Shown here in pieces: positions 51,491 through 61,500 of a stretch of 64,000 nucleotides of DNA. Made by a program: the position numbers and the translations under genes. The DNA is from Hymenobacter busanensis (GTDB lineage: Bacteria; Bacteroidota; Bacteroidia; Cytophagales; Hymenobacteraceae): assembly GCF_008727865.1 (NCBI RefSeq), contig NZ_VTWU01000002.1, positions 372,001-436,000 of the forward strand. The letters are read 5' to 3'. Each line of letters opens with the position of its first letter. Position 1 is the first letter of the stretch. The notes under the pieces were generated by a model. It saw only the letters and a program-made list of their open reading frames with translations. It searched no databases and was not told the DNA's origin.

Positions 51491-54400
51491 TTAATAATAC
51501 TGCTCCACGTACTGATACGCCTTCTCGAACAGTTCATGGTCCTTGTGAAGCTGGTACTTGAGCAGCGCCTTTCGCAGCTCGCTACGCACCAGCTTCTTCC
51601 CAGCTTCGGTGGTCTGCCAGCTTGGGAAGCGAACCTTGCGCACGATTTCGTCAATGTCCGTGACGATGCGCTCCACGATAGCGGGCGTTTTATCAGTGCG
51701 AATTTCGAGGAACAGCTCGGTCAGGGCGGACTTGGCGTTTTGCTGCTCGGCGACTGGGGCTTCGACGTTTTTCTCGGCTTGGAGAGTTTCGGTTGCTAGC
51801 TGGCACAGCTCCTTGATGAACTCGATGCTGCTTATTAATCCTTGTTCGGCGCGGGCGCGCACCTTTTCTAGCCGCTCACTGAGGGCGAGGAATTCGGGGC
51901 TGCTGTGACGCCCAAGACGCCCGGCGATAAGCTTTGCCAGCTTTTTCGCCTTCTTGGGGTCTTTGGCATTCATCAGGTCATCGATGACATCGGCGTTAAG
52001 CACCATTTCCTCCATATCATCGTGAACGCCGCTTACGTGGACGTGCTCATGGATGAGGCGGGTGGTTTCGGCACCAAGGGCAAACCATAGCAAGCGTCCG
52101 TTATCGGAGGCAGCGGGGCGTACGGAGTCGTACACCTGCGACAACCACTTGTAATCCACCCGATACGGCGACAGAAACGGGTCTGGGCTCAGGGCTTCCC
52201 ATATTTTCGACAGCGCCCCATAGTCGATAGCGAAGGCGTCGCGCTTCTCGTTTGTATCGATGCAGTCCTGCGCGGCTTCCAATCCCTCAAACCCTACCAA
52301 CGTGCGGTCCACGCCGGGGAAATGCGAGAGGGCTTTGGCAAGTAAACTCGGCAGCATGACCTTGTACTCCGCCATGCTGGTCACCACGTTCTGCATGGTC
52401 TTCTCATCGAACGCCAAGGCTTTTGCCGTGTCATCGAAAGAGCCGAAATAATCAACGATACGCCCAAAACCTTTGTTCGGGAACAGGCGGTTGGTGCGGC
52501 AGATGGCTTGCAGCAGCGTGTGGTCCTTGAGGCTCTTGTCGAGGTACATGGTCTGCAGTACCGGCGCGTCGAAGCCAGTAAGCAGCTTTGCTGTAACGAT
52601 GAGGAACTGCAGCGGGTGCTTGGGGTCCTTGAACTTGTTCAGCAGCTTTTCCTGCTGGTCACTGTTCATCGCCCATTGCTTTTTGAAGGCGTCCGGGTCG
52701 TTGGCAGTAGTGGAGATGACCACGGCGCTGGCTTCCGGAGAAAGCAATTTGTCCAGCTCTTCTTTGTACTGCACGCAGGCGTAGCGGTCCGGCGTCACTA
52801 TCATTGCCTTGAAGCCGTGCGGCTCCACATGGGTCTGGAAGTGCTGCACGATGTCCTCGGCAATAGCGTGGACCCGTTGGGGGGCTTTCTGAAACTCGAT
52901 GAGGTTGGCAGCCCGCTTGCTAAGCGTGTTTTGGTCGGCTTCGCTCAGGTTGGCGCGCTCCGCCAGCTCGGCAAATGCGGCATCCAGCTTTTCCTTGTCC
53001 ACATGCACTTCGGGGAGACGCGGCTCGAAGTGCAACTCCAAGGTTTGCTTATCGGCAATGCTTTCCTGAAACGTGTACCGGGACAGGTAGCCGCCCTCGT
53101 CGGTTTCAGAGCCGAAGGTGGCGAAGGTGTTCTGGTCGCGCTTGTTAATTGGAGTACCCGTCAGCCCGAAGAAGAAAGCATTCGGCAGCGCCTCGCGCAT
53201 ATACACGCCTAAGTCTCCTTCTTGGGTACGGTGCGCCTCGTCGCAGAGCACGATGATGTTGTCGCGCAGGTTCAGGTTCTGGGGCGCATCCTGAAATTTT
53301 TGGATGGTGGTGATGATAACCTTACGGGTATCCTTCGCCAGTTTATCCCGCAGGTCTTGAATACTGTCGGCGGGCACCACGTTGGCAACCTCGGCGCTAA
53401 GGAACGTACCGCTGATTTGCTGGTCGAGGTCCTGCCGGTCTACCACAATGAGAATTGTGGGACTTTTCAGCGCCGCCAGGCGCCGCAGCTTCTGGGCGGC
53501 GAAAACCATCAGCAGAGACTTGCCGCTACCTTGAAAGTGCCAAAGCAAGCCCTTCCTGATGGTTCCATCCACCACGCGGTCCACGATGGCGTTGGCGCCC
53601 TCGTATTGCTGGTAACGTGCCACCACCTTCATCTTTTTCTTCTTGCTGTTAGTGGCGTACAGCGTGAAGTTTGCCAGCATGTCCAGCAGGGTAGCGGGGT
53701 TGAGCAAGGAGCAAAGCTGCTTGCCGACCTCCTTCATGCCCACGGCTTGCGCCAGTTCGTCGGCGGGTACGCCATCGGCAGCTTCCAAGCGCCACGGGCA
53801 CCAGAACTCAAGCGGGGTGCGCACGGCACCGTAGAAGAACTCCTTGCCCTCGGTGGCGAAGCTCAGCACATTCGGCACGAACAAGGGTGTCACAGCATTT
53901 TCGTACACCTCGTGCACCTCGTATGCACCATCGAGCCATGTAACAGCGGGGCGGACCGGCGTTTTGGCTTCGCCCACCACCAGCGGAATACCATTCACGA
54001 ACAGCACCACGTCGGGAATCTTGGTCTCGGTGCCGGTGCGGATATGGAACTGGTTGGTGGCGATGTAGTCGTTGTGGGTCAGGTCCTGAAAATCGAGCAG
54101 GCGCACCGTTACGTGCTGCCCATCGTTTCCGAAGGGCATACTCTTCTCCCCGCGCACCCATTTGGCAAACTCCTCGTTGGCACCCACCAGCCCGACCTCA
54201 TGTACGGCGAGCAAAATGTTGCGCAGCTTGTAGATGACTTCATCGGCGCGGCTGGGCTGGGCGGCGATACTGGGGTTGAGCCGGATGAGGGCATCCTTCA
54301 CATCGGCTTCCAGCAGCACGTCGGTTTCCTTGCGCTTGAGATGGTTAGCGGGTACGTAGCGCCACTGGCACGTTCCCGCGCTGGCGGCTGCTCCCGGCAC

Positions 54401-54520
54401 AGCCCCGTAGGTAGCAGCCGGCTCGTGTACCTTGCCGTTACCGTTGCTGTTCAAGTTTACGCCCGTGAGCTTATGGATGATGGAATACTCGACGGTGTTG
54501 AGTTCGTTGAAAGAAGGCAT
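51491..54520 (-). CDS. hsdR: type I restriction enzyme subunit R
   Basis: Motor and nuclease subunit of a type I restriction system: translocates DNA and cuts it away from the recognition site. The 1009-residue protein has an N-terminal PD-(D/E)xK nuclease (Asp170, Glu184, Lys186 in IPDVV and VVGEAK), then superfamily 2 helicase motifs: Walker A HFQGSGKS near residue 330, the DEAH box at residue 427, TGTPINK and a QAICRTNR motif VI, and a C-terminal helical domain that would contact HsdM. All key residues are in place. It is the last gene of a minus-strand operon, 20 bases after the GHKL ATPase gene. Confidence 0.95.
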   Translation of the reverse strand: MPSFNELNTVEYSIIHKLTGVNLNSNGNGKVHEPAATYGAVPGAAASAGTCQWRYVPANHLKRKETDVLLEADVKDALIRLNPSIAAQPSRADEVIYKLRNILLAVHEVGLVGANEEFAKWVRGEKSMPFGNDGQHVTVRLLDFQDLTHNDYIATNQFHIRTGTETKIPDVVLFVNGIPLVVGEAKTPVRPAVTWLDGAYEVHEVYENAVTPLFVPNVLSFATEGKEFFYGAVRTPLEFWCPWRLEAADGVPADELAQAVGMKEVGKQLCSLLNPATLLDMLANFTLYATNSKKKKMKVVARYQQYEGANAIVDRVVDGTIRKGLLWHFQGSGKSLLMVFAAQKLRRLAALKSPTILIVVDRQDLDQQISGTFLSAEVANVVPADSIQDLRDKLAKDTRKVIITTIQKFQDAPQNLNLRDNIIVLCDEAHRTQEGDLGVYMREALPNAFFFGLTGTPINKRDQNTFATFGSETDEGGYLSRYTFQESIADKQTLELHFEPRLPEVHVDKEKLDAAFAELAERANLSEADQNTLSKRAANLIEFQKAPQRVHAIAEDIVQHFQTHVEPHGFKAMIVTPDRYACVQYKEELDKLLSPEASAVVISTTANDPDAFKKQWAMNSDQQEKLLNKFKDPKHPLQFLIVTAKLLTGFDAPVLQTMYLDKSLKDHTLLQAICRTNRLFPNKGFGRIVDYFGSFDDTAKALAFDEKTMQNVVTSMAEYKVMLPSLLAKALSHFPGVDRTLVGFEGLEAAQDCIDTNEKRDAFAIDYGALSKIWEALSPDPFLSPYRVDYKWLSQVYDSVRPAASDNGRLLWFALGAETTRLIHEHVHVSGVHDDMEEMVLNADVIDDLMNAKDPKKAKKLAKLIAGRLGRHSSPEFLALSERLEKVRARAEQGLISSIEFIKELCQLATETLQAEKNVEAPVAEQQNAKSALTELFLEIRTDKTPAIVERIVTDIDEIVRKVRFPSWQTTEAGKKLVRSELRKALLKYQLHKDHELFEKAYQYVEQYY

Positions 54521-54540
54521 AGTGGCGACCGGAGATACGA

Positions 54541-57500
54541 CTAGAGAATAGCAGCCTTAATATCTTGGATTAGAGCGTCAAATGAGTTGCGACGTGCGTC
54601 GATGAATTCGTGGGTGACGAACACCTTGCTTTGATGCAGCGACGATACATCAAACCAAACGGGTGCATCAGTCTGGCTGTATAGTTGCTCGAAGTGCTCA
54701 ATTTCTTTGGCAATTGGCTCCATCGTTGACTGCAAGTCTTTCACGTACACTAGCTCTTGCCGAACGTGTTCCGCAGTCACATCTTCGGCGCGACGGTCGC
54801 GCCCTACTACGCAGAGGGCAAAGGGCTCCTCGCCTTTAGCCGCCCGCTTTGCTTGTGATTGTGCCAGCCGAATGTGCTGCGGATTGTCCTTCTTGAAGGA
54901 TTTTAGCTCTATGTAGAAGGCTTTATTGGTAGCAAGGTTGCGCACGGCAAAATCGTAGGAGCCGATACCGTGGTAATCAATTTGCGCTACCGTGGCTGTA
55001 GTACCCGAGCCGGGCTCTATGACAACTGTAACACCGGCTTCCATCAGAGCTTCCTTGAAGGCTCGCTCCATTTCTGCTCCGATGCTCTGCAGGAACTTGA
55101 AACTGGCAACGTCGCCTTCAAGGTTTGCCGCAAACTTTAACACTTGGTCCAGCACCGCGTCGCTGCTGGTGAGCTGCGCCAGTTTACGCAGCTTAGTTAC
55201 GTCGGTGCCGGATTCAGTGATGGCAACTAAGTCGGCGATAGAATCGGCTTGACGCAGCAGTTTTATCACGTCGCTGCCCTTACCGCTCTTCTCGATGTTC
55301 AGGATGTAGAACATCCGCCCCGACTCCTCGTGAAACTGCGCCAGATATTGCTTTGCCAACGCCTGATGCACGTTACACCAGTCAATTAGCGTCAGAAGCT
55401 GGTCACGGTAGTCCATGTGCTTCCGCTGGTTGCTGATGCTGTCCACCTTCAGCATGATGTCGTTGCCCAGCTCATCGAATTTGTACGCGCCTTTTGGCAA
55501 GTTCAAGCCGATACCGTCCATGAGCAACTGCGGCATCCAACGGGGCTTCGACCGGTCAAAGGCGTGGAGCAATTCCAGCAGTTCCTCATCGAGCGGCTGG
55601 GTAGGAGTGCCGAAGTTGTACAGGTCTTTATAGGCGCAGAGCTTGCCTTCGCGATTGGGCACGATATTGCCAAACTCAAGCAGCGGTTTGAACGTGCCGC
55701 TCTCTGCCACAAACCGTAAGTAGCGCCCCAACAAGTTCACCGCGTCTTCCTCGTCGCGGTTCAGCGACGTTGCTAGCCCTGCTACCGTTTGCATATTGGA
55801 GATGCAGCCGTTCAGATGCAACGTCAGCAGTTGCGTGGCTTTGCCGGGGTCGAAATGCTTTAGGCTCTCAACGGGCAGGAAGTCTTCCTCGAAGTGCAGC
55901 AGCTCCTGTGCATACTTAAATAGCTGGCTCCGGAAGGTGGTATCGTCGGCGCTGGGCGAGGTTAGACGCAGTAGGTCAACGAGAATTTGCTGAGCGTCGC
56001 CACGGCGGAGGAATGCCGATTCTAACGTATCGCCGCTGTTCAGCCGTTCTTTCAGTACCCGGTTGATTTCGGCGGATGCCTCACGCAGCCCCCTGTCTTG
56101 GTGCTTGTAGCCGGGCAGTACGGTGTCACGCCGTGCCAATTCCTGCCGCCACGGCAGATTCAGCTTGTGCAGCACGTCCAGAATGGGTGCTGGAATCAAT
56201 TCGTCGGCGCGTTCTACATAAAGCTTATCTAAGGGGCGCAACTCGCCGTGCTGATTGGGCACGGCGGCGTACGTCTTCAGCAAATCGAGCTGCTTTTGCT
56301 CTGCCAGATAGGCGTATAGCTCATTGAGCCAAACAATTGCTGCTTCTTCGCTGCCACCTTCTCTTTCGCTCATGGGCAGAGCCGCCAGTGTTTTCTTCTC
56401 CGCTACGAGGCGCAGTAGGTCTTCGAGCCCGAGGTGCAGCAACTTGCCCCAGCTCAGCATTTCTTCTTCAATGCCCAGCGCCTTTATCCACGGCGTGAGC
56501 AGCTCCCGGCGCGGCACGGCATCCTTGCCCAGAAAGCCTGCCGCCAGCTCCCACAGCGCCTCATTGTCTTCCTGCTTGGCATTGGCACGCAGGCGTGGGA
56601 TACGCACGGTTGCCAGCACCGCCGGAACCCTGTCTTCGGTTTCCACGAGGGGCAGTTCCAGTAATGCTTTGCGCCACGTGGTTTGCAGGGCTTTGTACCA
56701 CGCGGTAGTAGTCGCGTCGAAACTGGGATTTACTTCGGGAATACGGGTATTTGCCAGTACGAAACGGTTACGGGCGTTGTGCTCCAACAACCACGCGGTG
56801 AATTCCAGCGCCGCCACTTGCGCAGCTTCCAGCAGGGCGCGGTTTTGTGTGGGCTCCTCGCCTTTCCCATTCAGGAAAATACTGTCGCGGGGTTCGGTAG
56901 GAAAAAATTCGAAGCCGTTCAGGGCGAAGGGAAAGTGGAATTTCTCCGAGCCAATCAGCGGAAAGTCGCGGTAGAGCATGGGTTGCTCCCCAGTAGGCGG
57001 TACGAGGGTCAGCGACTCGAAATCTTCGACTTCCGCCAGCAGACGCAGTTCCTCGGTTTCATAGGCGACATAGTGCCGATAGTATATACTCCCCTGCTTG
57101 GCACTGTGGGTGGATACCGTGTACCACGCAATACGGTCTTCGGAGCGGTCCTTCGTGACTTGGTAAGTGTGCGTATCACCATCGGGCAGACTGACGCGCA
57201 CCTTCTTTATCTTCAGATTCGGAATGTTGAGCAGCGTACCGGGGAGGGTGTGTACCAAGTCGGCGATGCCGGCGCGGGCTGCCTCGTGGTTTTCCTCCTC
57301 CTGCAGCACGTAGCAGAACTCGGTGTGCAGGTCAGCTTCCGTGCGGTCTTGCGCGTAGGTGGGCAGCAGCGGAAACTCATCCTCGTTGTGGTCCAGATAG
57401 ATTATTCTGTCGAGCGATTCGCTGATGCTGCTGAGCAGTGCTTCGGACGTGGTACCGGAGCGGTCGAGGATGAGCTTGAACTGGCGGTGCTGGTCATTGG

Positions 57501-57906
57501 CGCGCTTCACCACGCCCCCCACTTCTATCACGTCGGCAAGCAGGTGGGTGCTGATGAAGCCCGTACCGAACTTACCGGTCACCTCCTCGTCGCTGCTGTC
57601 CGACGCCTTAGAACTGACCTGCTGAATCAAGCCAGTGATGTTCTCCACGTGGAACGGGTCGCCGTTGTGGCGGAAGCTCAGGCTTTCGGGCGTCAGCCGG
57701 ATTTCGATGGTTACGCGCCCGAAAGCGTTGGTCACGTCCTTGGCATTCTGCATCAGCTCCCACACCCAACGCCGGTTGGAAAGGTGTGCGTTGTTGCGCA
57801 GGTTCTTCAGAATCTGGATGATTTTGTCCGCCGTGAGCTTGTAATTATTGCGGATAATACTTTTCTGAACGTCGGATATTTCGGGTTGGATAGGCGGGGT
57901 TGACAT
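54541..57906 (-). CDS. HSP90/sacsin-like GHKL ATPase fused to PD-(D/E)xK nuclease-like domain
   Basis: A 1121-residue protein embedded in the restriction operon. The N-terminal 200 residues carry a GHKL ATP-binding fold of the sacsin/HSP90 type: N box ELMQNAKD (Glu50, Asn54, Asp57), a G1-like FRHNGDPF and a G2-like GKFGTGF (111-117). The middle 750 residues are helical and unrecognised. The end holds a restriction-endonuclease-like motif: Asp985 (SYDFAV), then Glu1000 and Lys1002 in YIELKS, matching D-x14-E-x-K of PD-(D/E)xK nucleases, DUF3883-like. It lies 17 bases after hsdS and 20 before hsdR. GHKL ATPases linked to restriction systems are known (the MORC/MutL-like families discussed by Iyer and co-workers), but I do not recognise this protein as a named defence gene. 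Confidence 0.75.
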   Translation of the reverse strand: MSTPPIQPEISDVQKSIIRNNYKLTADKIIQILKNLRNNAHLSNRRWVWELMQNAKDVTNAFGRVTIEIRLTPESLSFRHNGDPFHVENITGLIQQVSSKASDSSDEEVTGKFGTGFISTHLLADVIEVGGVVKRANDQHRQFKLILDRSGTTSEALLSSISESLDRIIYLDHNEDEFPLLPTYAQDRTEADLHTEFCYVLQEEENHEAARAGIADLVHTLPGTLLNIPNLKIKKVRVSLPDGDTHTYQVTKDRSEDRIAWYTVSTHSAKQGSIYYRHYVAYETEELRLLAEVEDFESLTLVPPTGEQPMLYRDFPLIGSEKFHFPFALNGFEFFPTEPRDSIFLNGKGEEPTQNRALLEAAQVAALEFTAWLLEHNARNRFVLANTRIPEVNPSFDATTTAWYKALQTTWRKALLELPLVETEDRVPAVLATVRIPRLRANAKQEDNEALWELAAGFLGKDAVPRRELLTPWIKALGIEEEMLSWGKLLHLGLEDLLRLVAEKKTLAALPMSEREGGSEEAAIVWLNELYAYLAEQKQLDLLKTYAAVPNQHGELRPLDKLYVERADELIPAPILDVLHKLNLPWRQELARRDTVLPGYKHQDRGLREASAEINRVLKERLNSGDTLESAFLRRGDAQQILVDLLRLTSPSADDTTFRSQLFKYAQELLHFEEDFLPVESLKHFDPGKATQLLTLHLNGCISNMQTVAGLATSLNRDEEDAVNLLGRYLRFVAESGTFKPLLEFGNIVPNREGKLCAYKDLYNFGTPTQPLDEELLELLHAFDRSKPRWMPQLLMDGIGLNLPKGAYKFDELGNDIMLKVDSISNQRKHMDYRDQLLTLIDWCNVHQALAKQYLAQFHEESGRMFYILNIEKSGKGSDVIKLLRQADSIADLVAITESGTDVTKLRKLAQLTSSDAVLDQVLKFAANLEGDVASFKFLQSIGAEMERAFKEALMEAGVTVVIEPGSGTTATVAQIDYHGIGSYDFAVRNLATNKAFYIELKSFKKDNPQHIRLAQSQAKRAAKGEEPFALCVVGRDRRAEDVTAEHVRQELVYVKDLQSTMEPIAKEIEHFEQLYSQTDAPVWFDVSSLHQSKVFVTHEFIDARRNSFDALIQDIKAAIL

Positions 57907-57923
57907 AGAATTAGAAGTGGGCG

Positions 57924-59030
57924 TTAGGCAGAGAAAATTTGGTTGATGAGCTGCGTTTTTACTTTGTCGGATTGGGATATTGAAGCCTCACAACCTTCGA
58001 TTGTCTTATCGATACGCTTGAGTTTCAATTCAACTTCAGGTTGGTCTTCTTTCGGGGGCAGAAAAAGGCTCATCTCCATGAGCGTAGACTTGTTGAGCTT
58101 AGGTCTGGTAGACCCAGAAACGTAGTCGGAAATATCGCTGTGGTTGAAATATTCTTTCACCAAGTATCTGCTAGCATCTGTAATCCTCAGAACGTGGGCG
58201 TGGTTATTTACCCAGCATTTTTCGTCTACTTCGTATGCAATATCCAGATTTCTTGTGCTCAAGTTCTCACCATCCTCAGACACAAGGAGTATCGGCTCAT
58301 TGTACAAGAAACCATCGACGTAATCCACTACCCCGCTTGCTCCATAATACGGGTATATACCCGTGCTACGGTCTGATTTCTTCACGGGCTTGCGTTTGCT
58401 ATCCAAACAAACTGCGATTTGCTCGATAGTCACCTGCTCCGTCTGGGCAGGCTCAAATACCACACGCAGGGTCTCTTTTTTTGAAGCCCTTAATGAATCT
58501 AACACATTCCGTTGCTTCTCCCCTACCTCGTCCGCCGCCCAAAGCAATTCCGCCAGCCGGGCTTGCTGGTCGCGGGGCGGCAGCAGGAACTCTTCCACTT
58601 TCAGGTGTCCCCAGTTCACGGTAGGCGACAAACCTCCCACCGAAATATCAACTACCCGGTGCATAAATGCATCGGAATGCAAGAAAAAAGGGAACAAGCG
58701 CGGCTCGATAACATCGGGCTTGGCGCGGAGCACCATTGCGTGCGCGGAGCAGATGCCATCGAATGTGGCTACGGCAGCTTTACGCTGATAGGCACGGCGG
58801 CGACCAAAAATCACGTCGCCAGCATACACCAGCAGCTTGATTCCGTCCACATCGGCGGGAGTTCCTTTCCGTTTGATGTGCAAGGAGCCGGAGTCTAAGT
58901 GTTCCAGCCCCACATAGATTGTCAAGTCGGTGGCACCCGGTTCCACGCGCTTCGAGATATTGTGGGCTATTTCATCAAAACGGAAGGTTTGCCAGTCCGA
59001 TTTGTCAAGGGTTTCGAGCAGATTGGGCAT
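57924..59030 (-). CDS. hsdS: type I restriction enzyme specificity subunit S
   Basis: DNA recognition subunit, 368 residues from the ATG that overlaps the hsdM stop as TAATG. Two target-recognition halves are seen, about 10-175 (GLEHLDSGS ... GDVIFGRR, LPPRDQQARLAELLWAAD) and 185-365 (GIYPYYGASGVVDY ... YVSGSTRPKLNKS, LPPKEDQ), each followed by a coiled-coil helix, the standard HsdS plan. The bipartite sequence recognised cannot be read from it. The translational overlap couples it to hsdM and the next gene begins 17 bases later. Confidence 0.93.
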   Translation of the reverse strand: MPNLLETLDKSDWQTFRFDEIAHNISKRVEPGATDLTIYVGLEHLDSGSLHIKRKGTPADVDGIKLLVYAGDVIFGRRRAYQRKAAVATFDGICSAHAMVLRAKPDVIEPRLFPFFLHSDAFMHRVVDISVGGLSPTVNWGHLKVEEFLLPPRDQQARLAELLWAADEVGEKQRNVLDSLRASKKETLRVVFEPAQTEQVTIEQIAVCLDSKRKPVKKSDRSTGIYPYYGASGVVDYVDGFLYNEPILLVSEDGENLSTRNLDIAYEVDEKCWVNNHAHVLRITDASRYLVKEYFNHSDISDYVSGSTRPKLNKSTLMEMSLFLPPKEDQPEVELKLKRIDKTIEGCEASISQSDKVKTQLINQIFSA

Positions 59031-60499
59031 TAGGATTCGGAAAGCTCCGCGAGTAGCGCGGTAAGAGAAGTGCGTAGGCTGGTGGCACTGGCGGACCACT
59101 CCGCCACCGTTTCGGTAAGGGTTGAAGCAGCAGCGGCGGTACCGCGCACGTTCGAGACGTAAAAGGCAATGTTGAGCGAGGCGTCGCGGGCAAGTACATC
59201 CTCCATCGGCACCACCTTGGCAAAGCCCTCCACATCCTGAAAGTCCCGGTAGGTTTTCAGGATTTTCTGAATGTGGGTTTCATCGAGGTGGCTGATGGTT
59301 TTTTCGGTCTTCACCTCGTCCACGGCGTTGATGAACAGGATGCGTCCTTGCCGTTCTGCGGGCTTGCGGTTGCGGCACAGCAGCAGGCAGCTCTCCATCG
59401 GCGAATTGTAGAACAGGTTCGGTCCCAAGCCAATCACCGCGTCCACTACATCGGCTTCAATCATCTTGCGTCGGATGTGCGCCTCCTGATTGCGGAACAG
59501 CACGCCGTGCGGATGCAGCACCACCGAGCGCCCGGTGTCGGGCTTGGTGCTGAGCTGGATGTGCTGCTGGAACGCGTAGTCGGCGCAGCCTTGCGGGGGT
59601 GTGCCCCAGATGTTGCGCCCCCACGGGTCGTGCTGAAAGCCGGGCTGGTCCCAGCGTTTGATGGAGTACGGCGGGTTTGCCAGCACCACGTCGAACTGCC
59701 GCAGCCGGTCGTGGTGCAGCAGGCGCGGGTGGCTCAGGGTGTTGCCCCGCGCAATCTGGAAGTCCTGAATGCCGTGCAAGAACATGTTCATGCGGGCAAT
59801 GGACGAGGTAATCAGGTTGATTTCCTGCCCGTAAATGCGCAGCGTGCGGTACTCCTGCCCTGCCTCCTTGAGCTGCAGCGCCGCGTTGAGGAGCAGTCCT
59901 CCGCTGCCGCAAGTCGGGTCATATATCGATTCCCCCGGCTGCGGGTCCATCAGCAAGGTCATCAGCCGTACCACCGTGCGGTTGGTGTAGAACTCGGCAG
60001 CAGTGTGTCCGCTGTCGTCGGCAAATTTCTTTATGAGGTACTCGTAGGCGTTGCCGAGTTGGTCCTGCGGTACGGCAGCCAAACTGAGCGTCTGCTGGGA
60101 GAAATGTTCAATGAGGTTGAGCAGCGTGGCATCGGACAGGCGGTCCTTGTTGGTCCAGTTCGCATCGCCGAAGATGCCGCCGAGCACATCGGGGTTAGCC
60201 TTTTCGATGGTGTGCATGGCAGCCAGCAGCGCCGCGCCCACGTCGGTCGTTTGAGCGCGCACATCGCGCCAGTGCGCCCCATCCGGTATCTGGAAGCGGT
60301 GGTGTTCGGCGAAAGTGGCGTAGTCCTTATCCCCTTCCGAATCCTTCATGGCTTGGGCAAACTCCTCGTCGTACACGTCGGAGATGCGCTTGAAGAACAG
60401 TAGCGGGAAAATATATTGCTTGTAATCTCCGGCGTCGATGTGCCCGCGCAGGTGAATGGCGGCACCCCAGAGGTACTTTTCGAGTTCGGTTTGGGTCAT
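59030..60499 (-). CDS. hsdM: type I restriction-modification methyltransferase subunit (copy 1)
   Basis: Adenine-N6 methyltransferase subunit, 489 residues. The HsdM N-terminal helical domain (1-140, LLFFKRISDVYDEEF) precedes an N6 methyltransferase core with the SAM-binding YDPTCGSGGLLL and the catalytic NPPY (Asn275). It heads the operon hsdM-hsdS-GHKL-hsdR. It is clearly paralogous to the second copy at 62228-63712 (shared stretches such as YIFPLLFFKRISDVYDEEFA), with which some nucleotide stretches are still about 90 percent identical by eye. Confidence 0.95.
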   Translation of the reverse strand: MTQTELEKYLWGAAIHLRGHIDAGDYKQYIFPLLFFKRISDVYDEEFAQAMKDSEGDKDYATFAEHHRFQIPDGAHWRDVRAQTTDVGAALLAAMHTIEKANPDVLGGIFGDANWTNKDRLSDATLLNLIEHFSQQTLSLAAVPQDQLGNAYEYLIKKFADDSGHTAAEFYTNRTVVRLMTLLMDPQPGESIYDPTCGSGGLLLNAALQLKEAGQEYRTLRIYGQEINLITSSIARMNMFLHGIQDFQIARGNTLSHPRLLHHDRLRQFDVVLANPPYSIKRWDQPGFQHDPWGRNIWGTPPQGCADYAFQQHIQLSTKPDTGRSVVLHPHGVLFRNQEAHIRRKMIEADVVDAVIGLGPNLFYNSPMESCLLLCRNRKPAERQGRILFINAVDEVKTEKTISHLDETHIQKILKTYRDFQDVEGFAKVVPMEDVLARDASLNIAFYVSNVRGTAAAASTLTETVAEWSASATSLRTSLTALLAELSES

Positions 60500-60641
60500 T
60501 GGGCAAGTATGGAAAGGTAAAGCTACCGCGCCGCTACCTTCTTACCAACCACTCCGTCCCCTACGCGAGCGTTCAGCATTGGAATTCTCGCTACCGGCGC
60601 TGTATCTTATAGCCTTGTTACTCTTGTAGAAGAATTGTTAT

Positions 60642-61496
60642 ATGAACGAATTCGGTGGTGTCTGGACCGAGGAGAAGATTGAGGCTTTCATGAAGTATGT
60701 GAAAGCGTACCTACAGGTGATGAAAAACCGAACCCACTTTCGGTTACTGTACTTCGATGGCTTCGCTGGGTCGGGCACGATAAGCCCCGATGAAGACCAC
60801 GACCCAGAGCAGTTCATTCAGGGCGTGGCGACCCAAGTGCTGTCCATTACGGAGCCACGCGAGTTCGACGCGTATTTCTTCGTGGAAAAGAACCCCGAGC
60901 ACGCGCAAAGCCTATCAGAACTGATAAGAGCCCGTTTTCCTGATAAAAGAGTGCGCGTAGTCGAAGGCGACTGCAACGAGAAGCTGATGCAGTTGGCTAC
61001 GTACATGCGTAACCCCGAACGCATTAACGACCGCGCCTTAGTGTTCATCGACCCGTACGGGATGCAACTCAGTTGGAGCACCATCGAGGCGTTGCGCGGG
61101 GCGGAAATGGACGTTTGGATTCTCGTGCCGACCGGCGTAGCCATTGGTAGGCTTCTCAAGAACAACGGCGAGATTCAGCCGGGCTGGATGGCACGGCTGC
61201 AGGATTTTCTCGGCATGAGCCCAGAGGAGATAAAAGCGTACTTTTACCGCCAAGAAACGAGCCTGACGCTGTTTGGTGAAGAAACAGTCACCGTCAAACA
61301 GGACAAAGCCTCGGAACGTGCAGGAAGGCTGTATGGGGAGCGAATTCGGTCGGCTAACATTTTTAGGCATGTTTCTGAGCCATTAGTGCTTAGAAATTCC
61401 AGAAATGCTATCTTATATCACTTTATTTTGTGTTCCAATAATGCAACAGCACTGAGAATTGCTAACGATATTAACAAAAAAATGAACAGGAAATGA
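60642..61496 (+). CDS. tcmP: three-Cys-motif partner protein TcmP
   Basis: A 284-residue protein matching the TcmP family (partner of three-Cys-motif proteins). Family features: an N-terminal WTEEKIEAFMKYVKAYLQ, YFDGFAGSG resembling a SAM-binding loop, VEKNPE, GDCNEK and FIDPYGMQLSW, all consistent with a Rossmann, methyltransferase-like fold. It is followed by the three-Cys protein gene after four bases, so the pair is co-transcribed. The joint function is not established. It is divergent from hsdM copy 1 across a 142-base gap. Confidence 0.85.
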   Translation: MNEFGGVWTEEKIEAFMKYVKAYLQVMKNRTHFRLLYFDGFAGSGTISPDEDHDPEQFIQGVATQVLSITEPREFDAYFFVEKNPEHAQSLSELIRARFPDKRVRVVEGDCNEKLMQLATYMRNPERINDRALVFIDPYGMQLSWSTIEALRGAEMDVWILVPTGVAIGRLLKNNGEIQPGWMARLQDFLGMSPEEIKAYFYRQETSLTLFGEETVTVKQDKASERAGRLYGERIRSANIFRHVSEPLVLRNSRNAILYHFILCSNNATALRIANDINKKMNRK

Positions 61497-61500
61497 CCCT

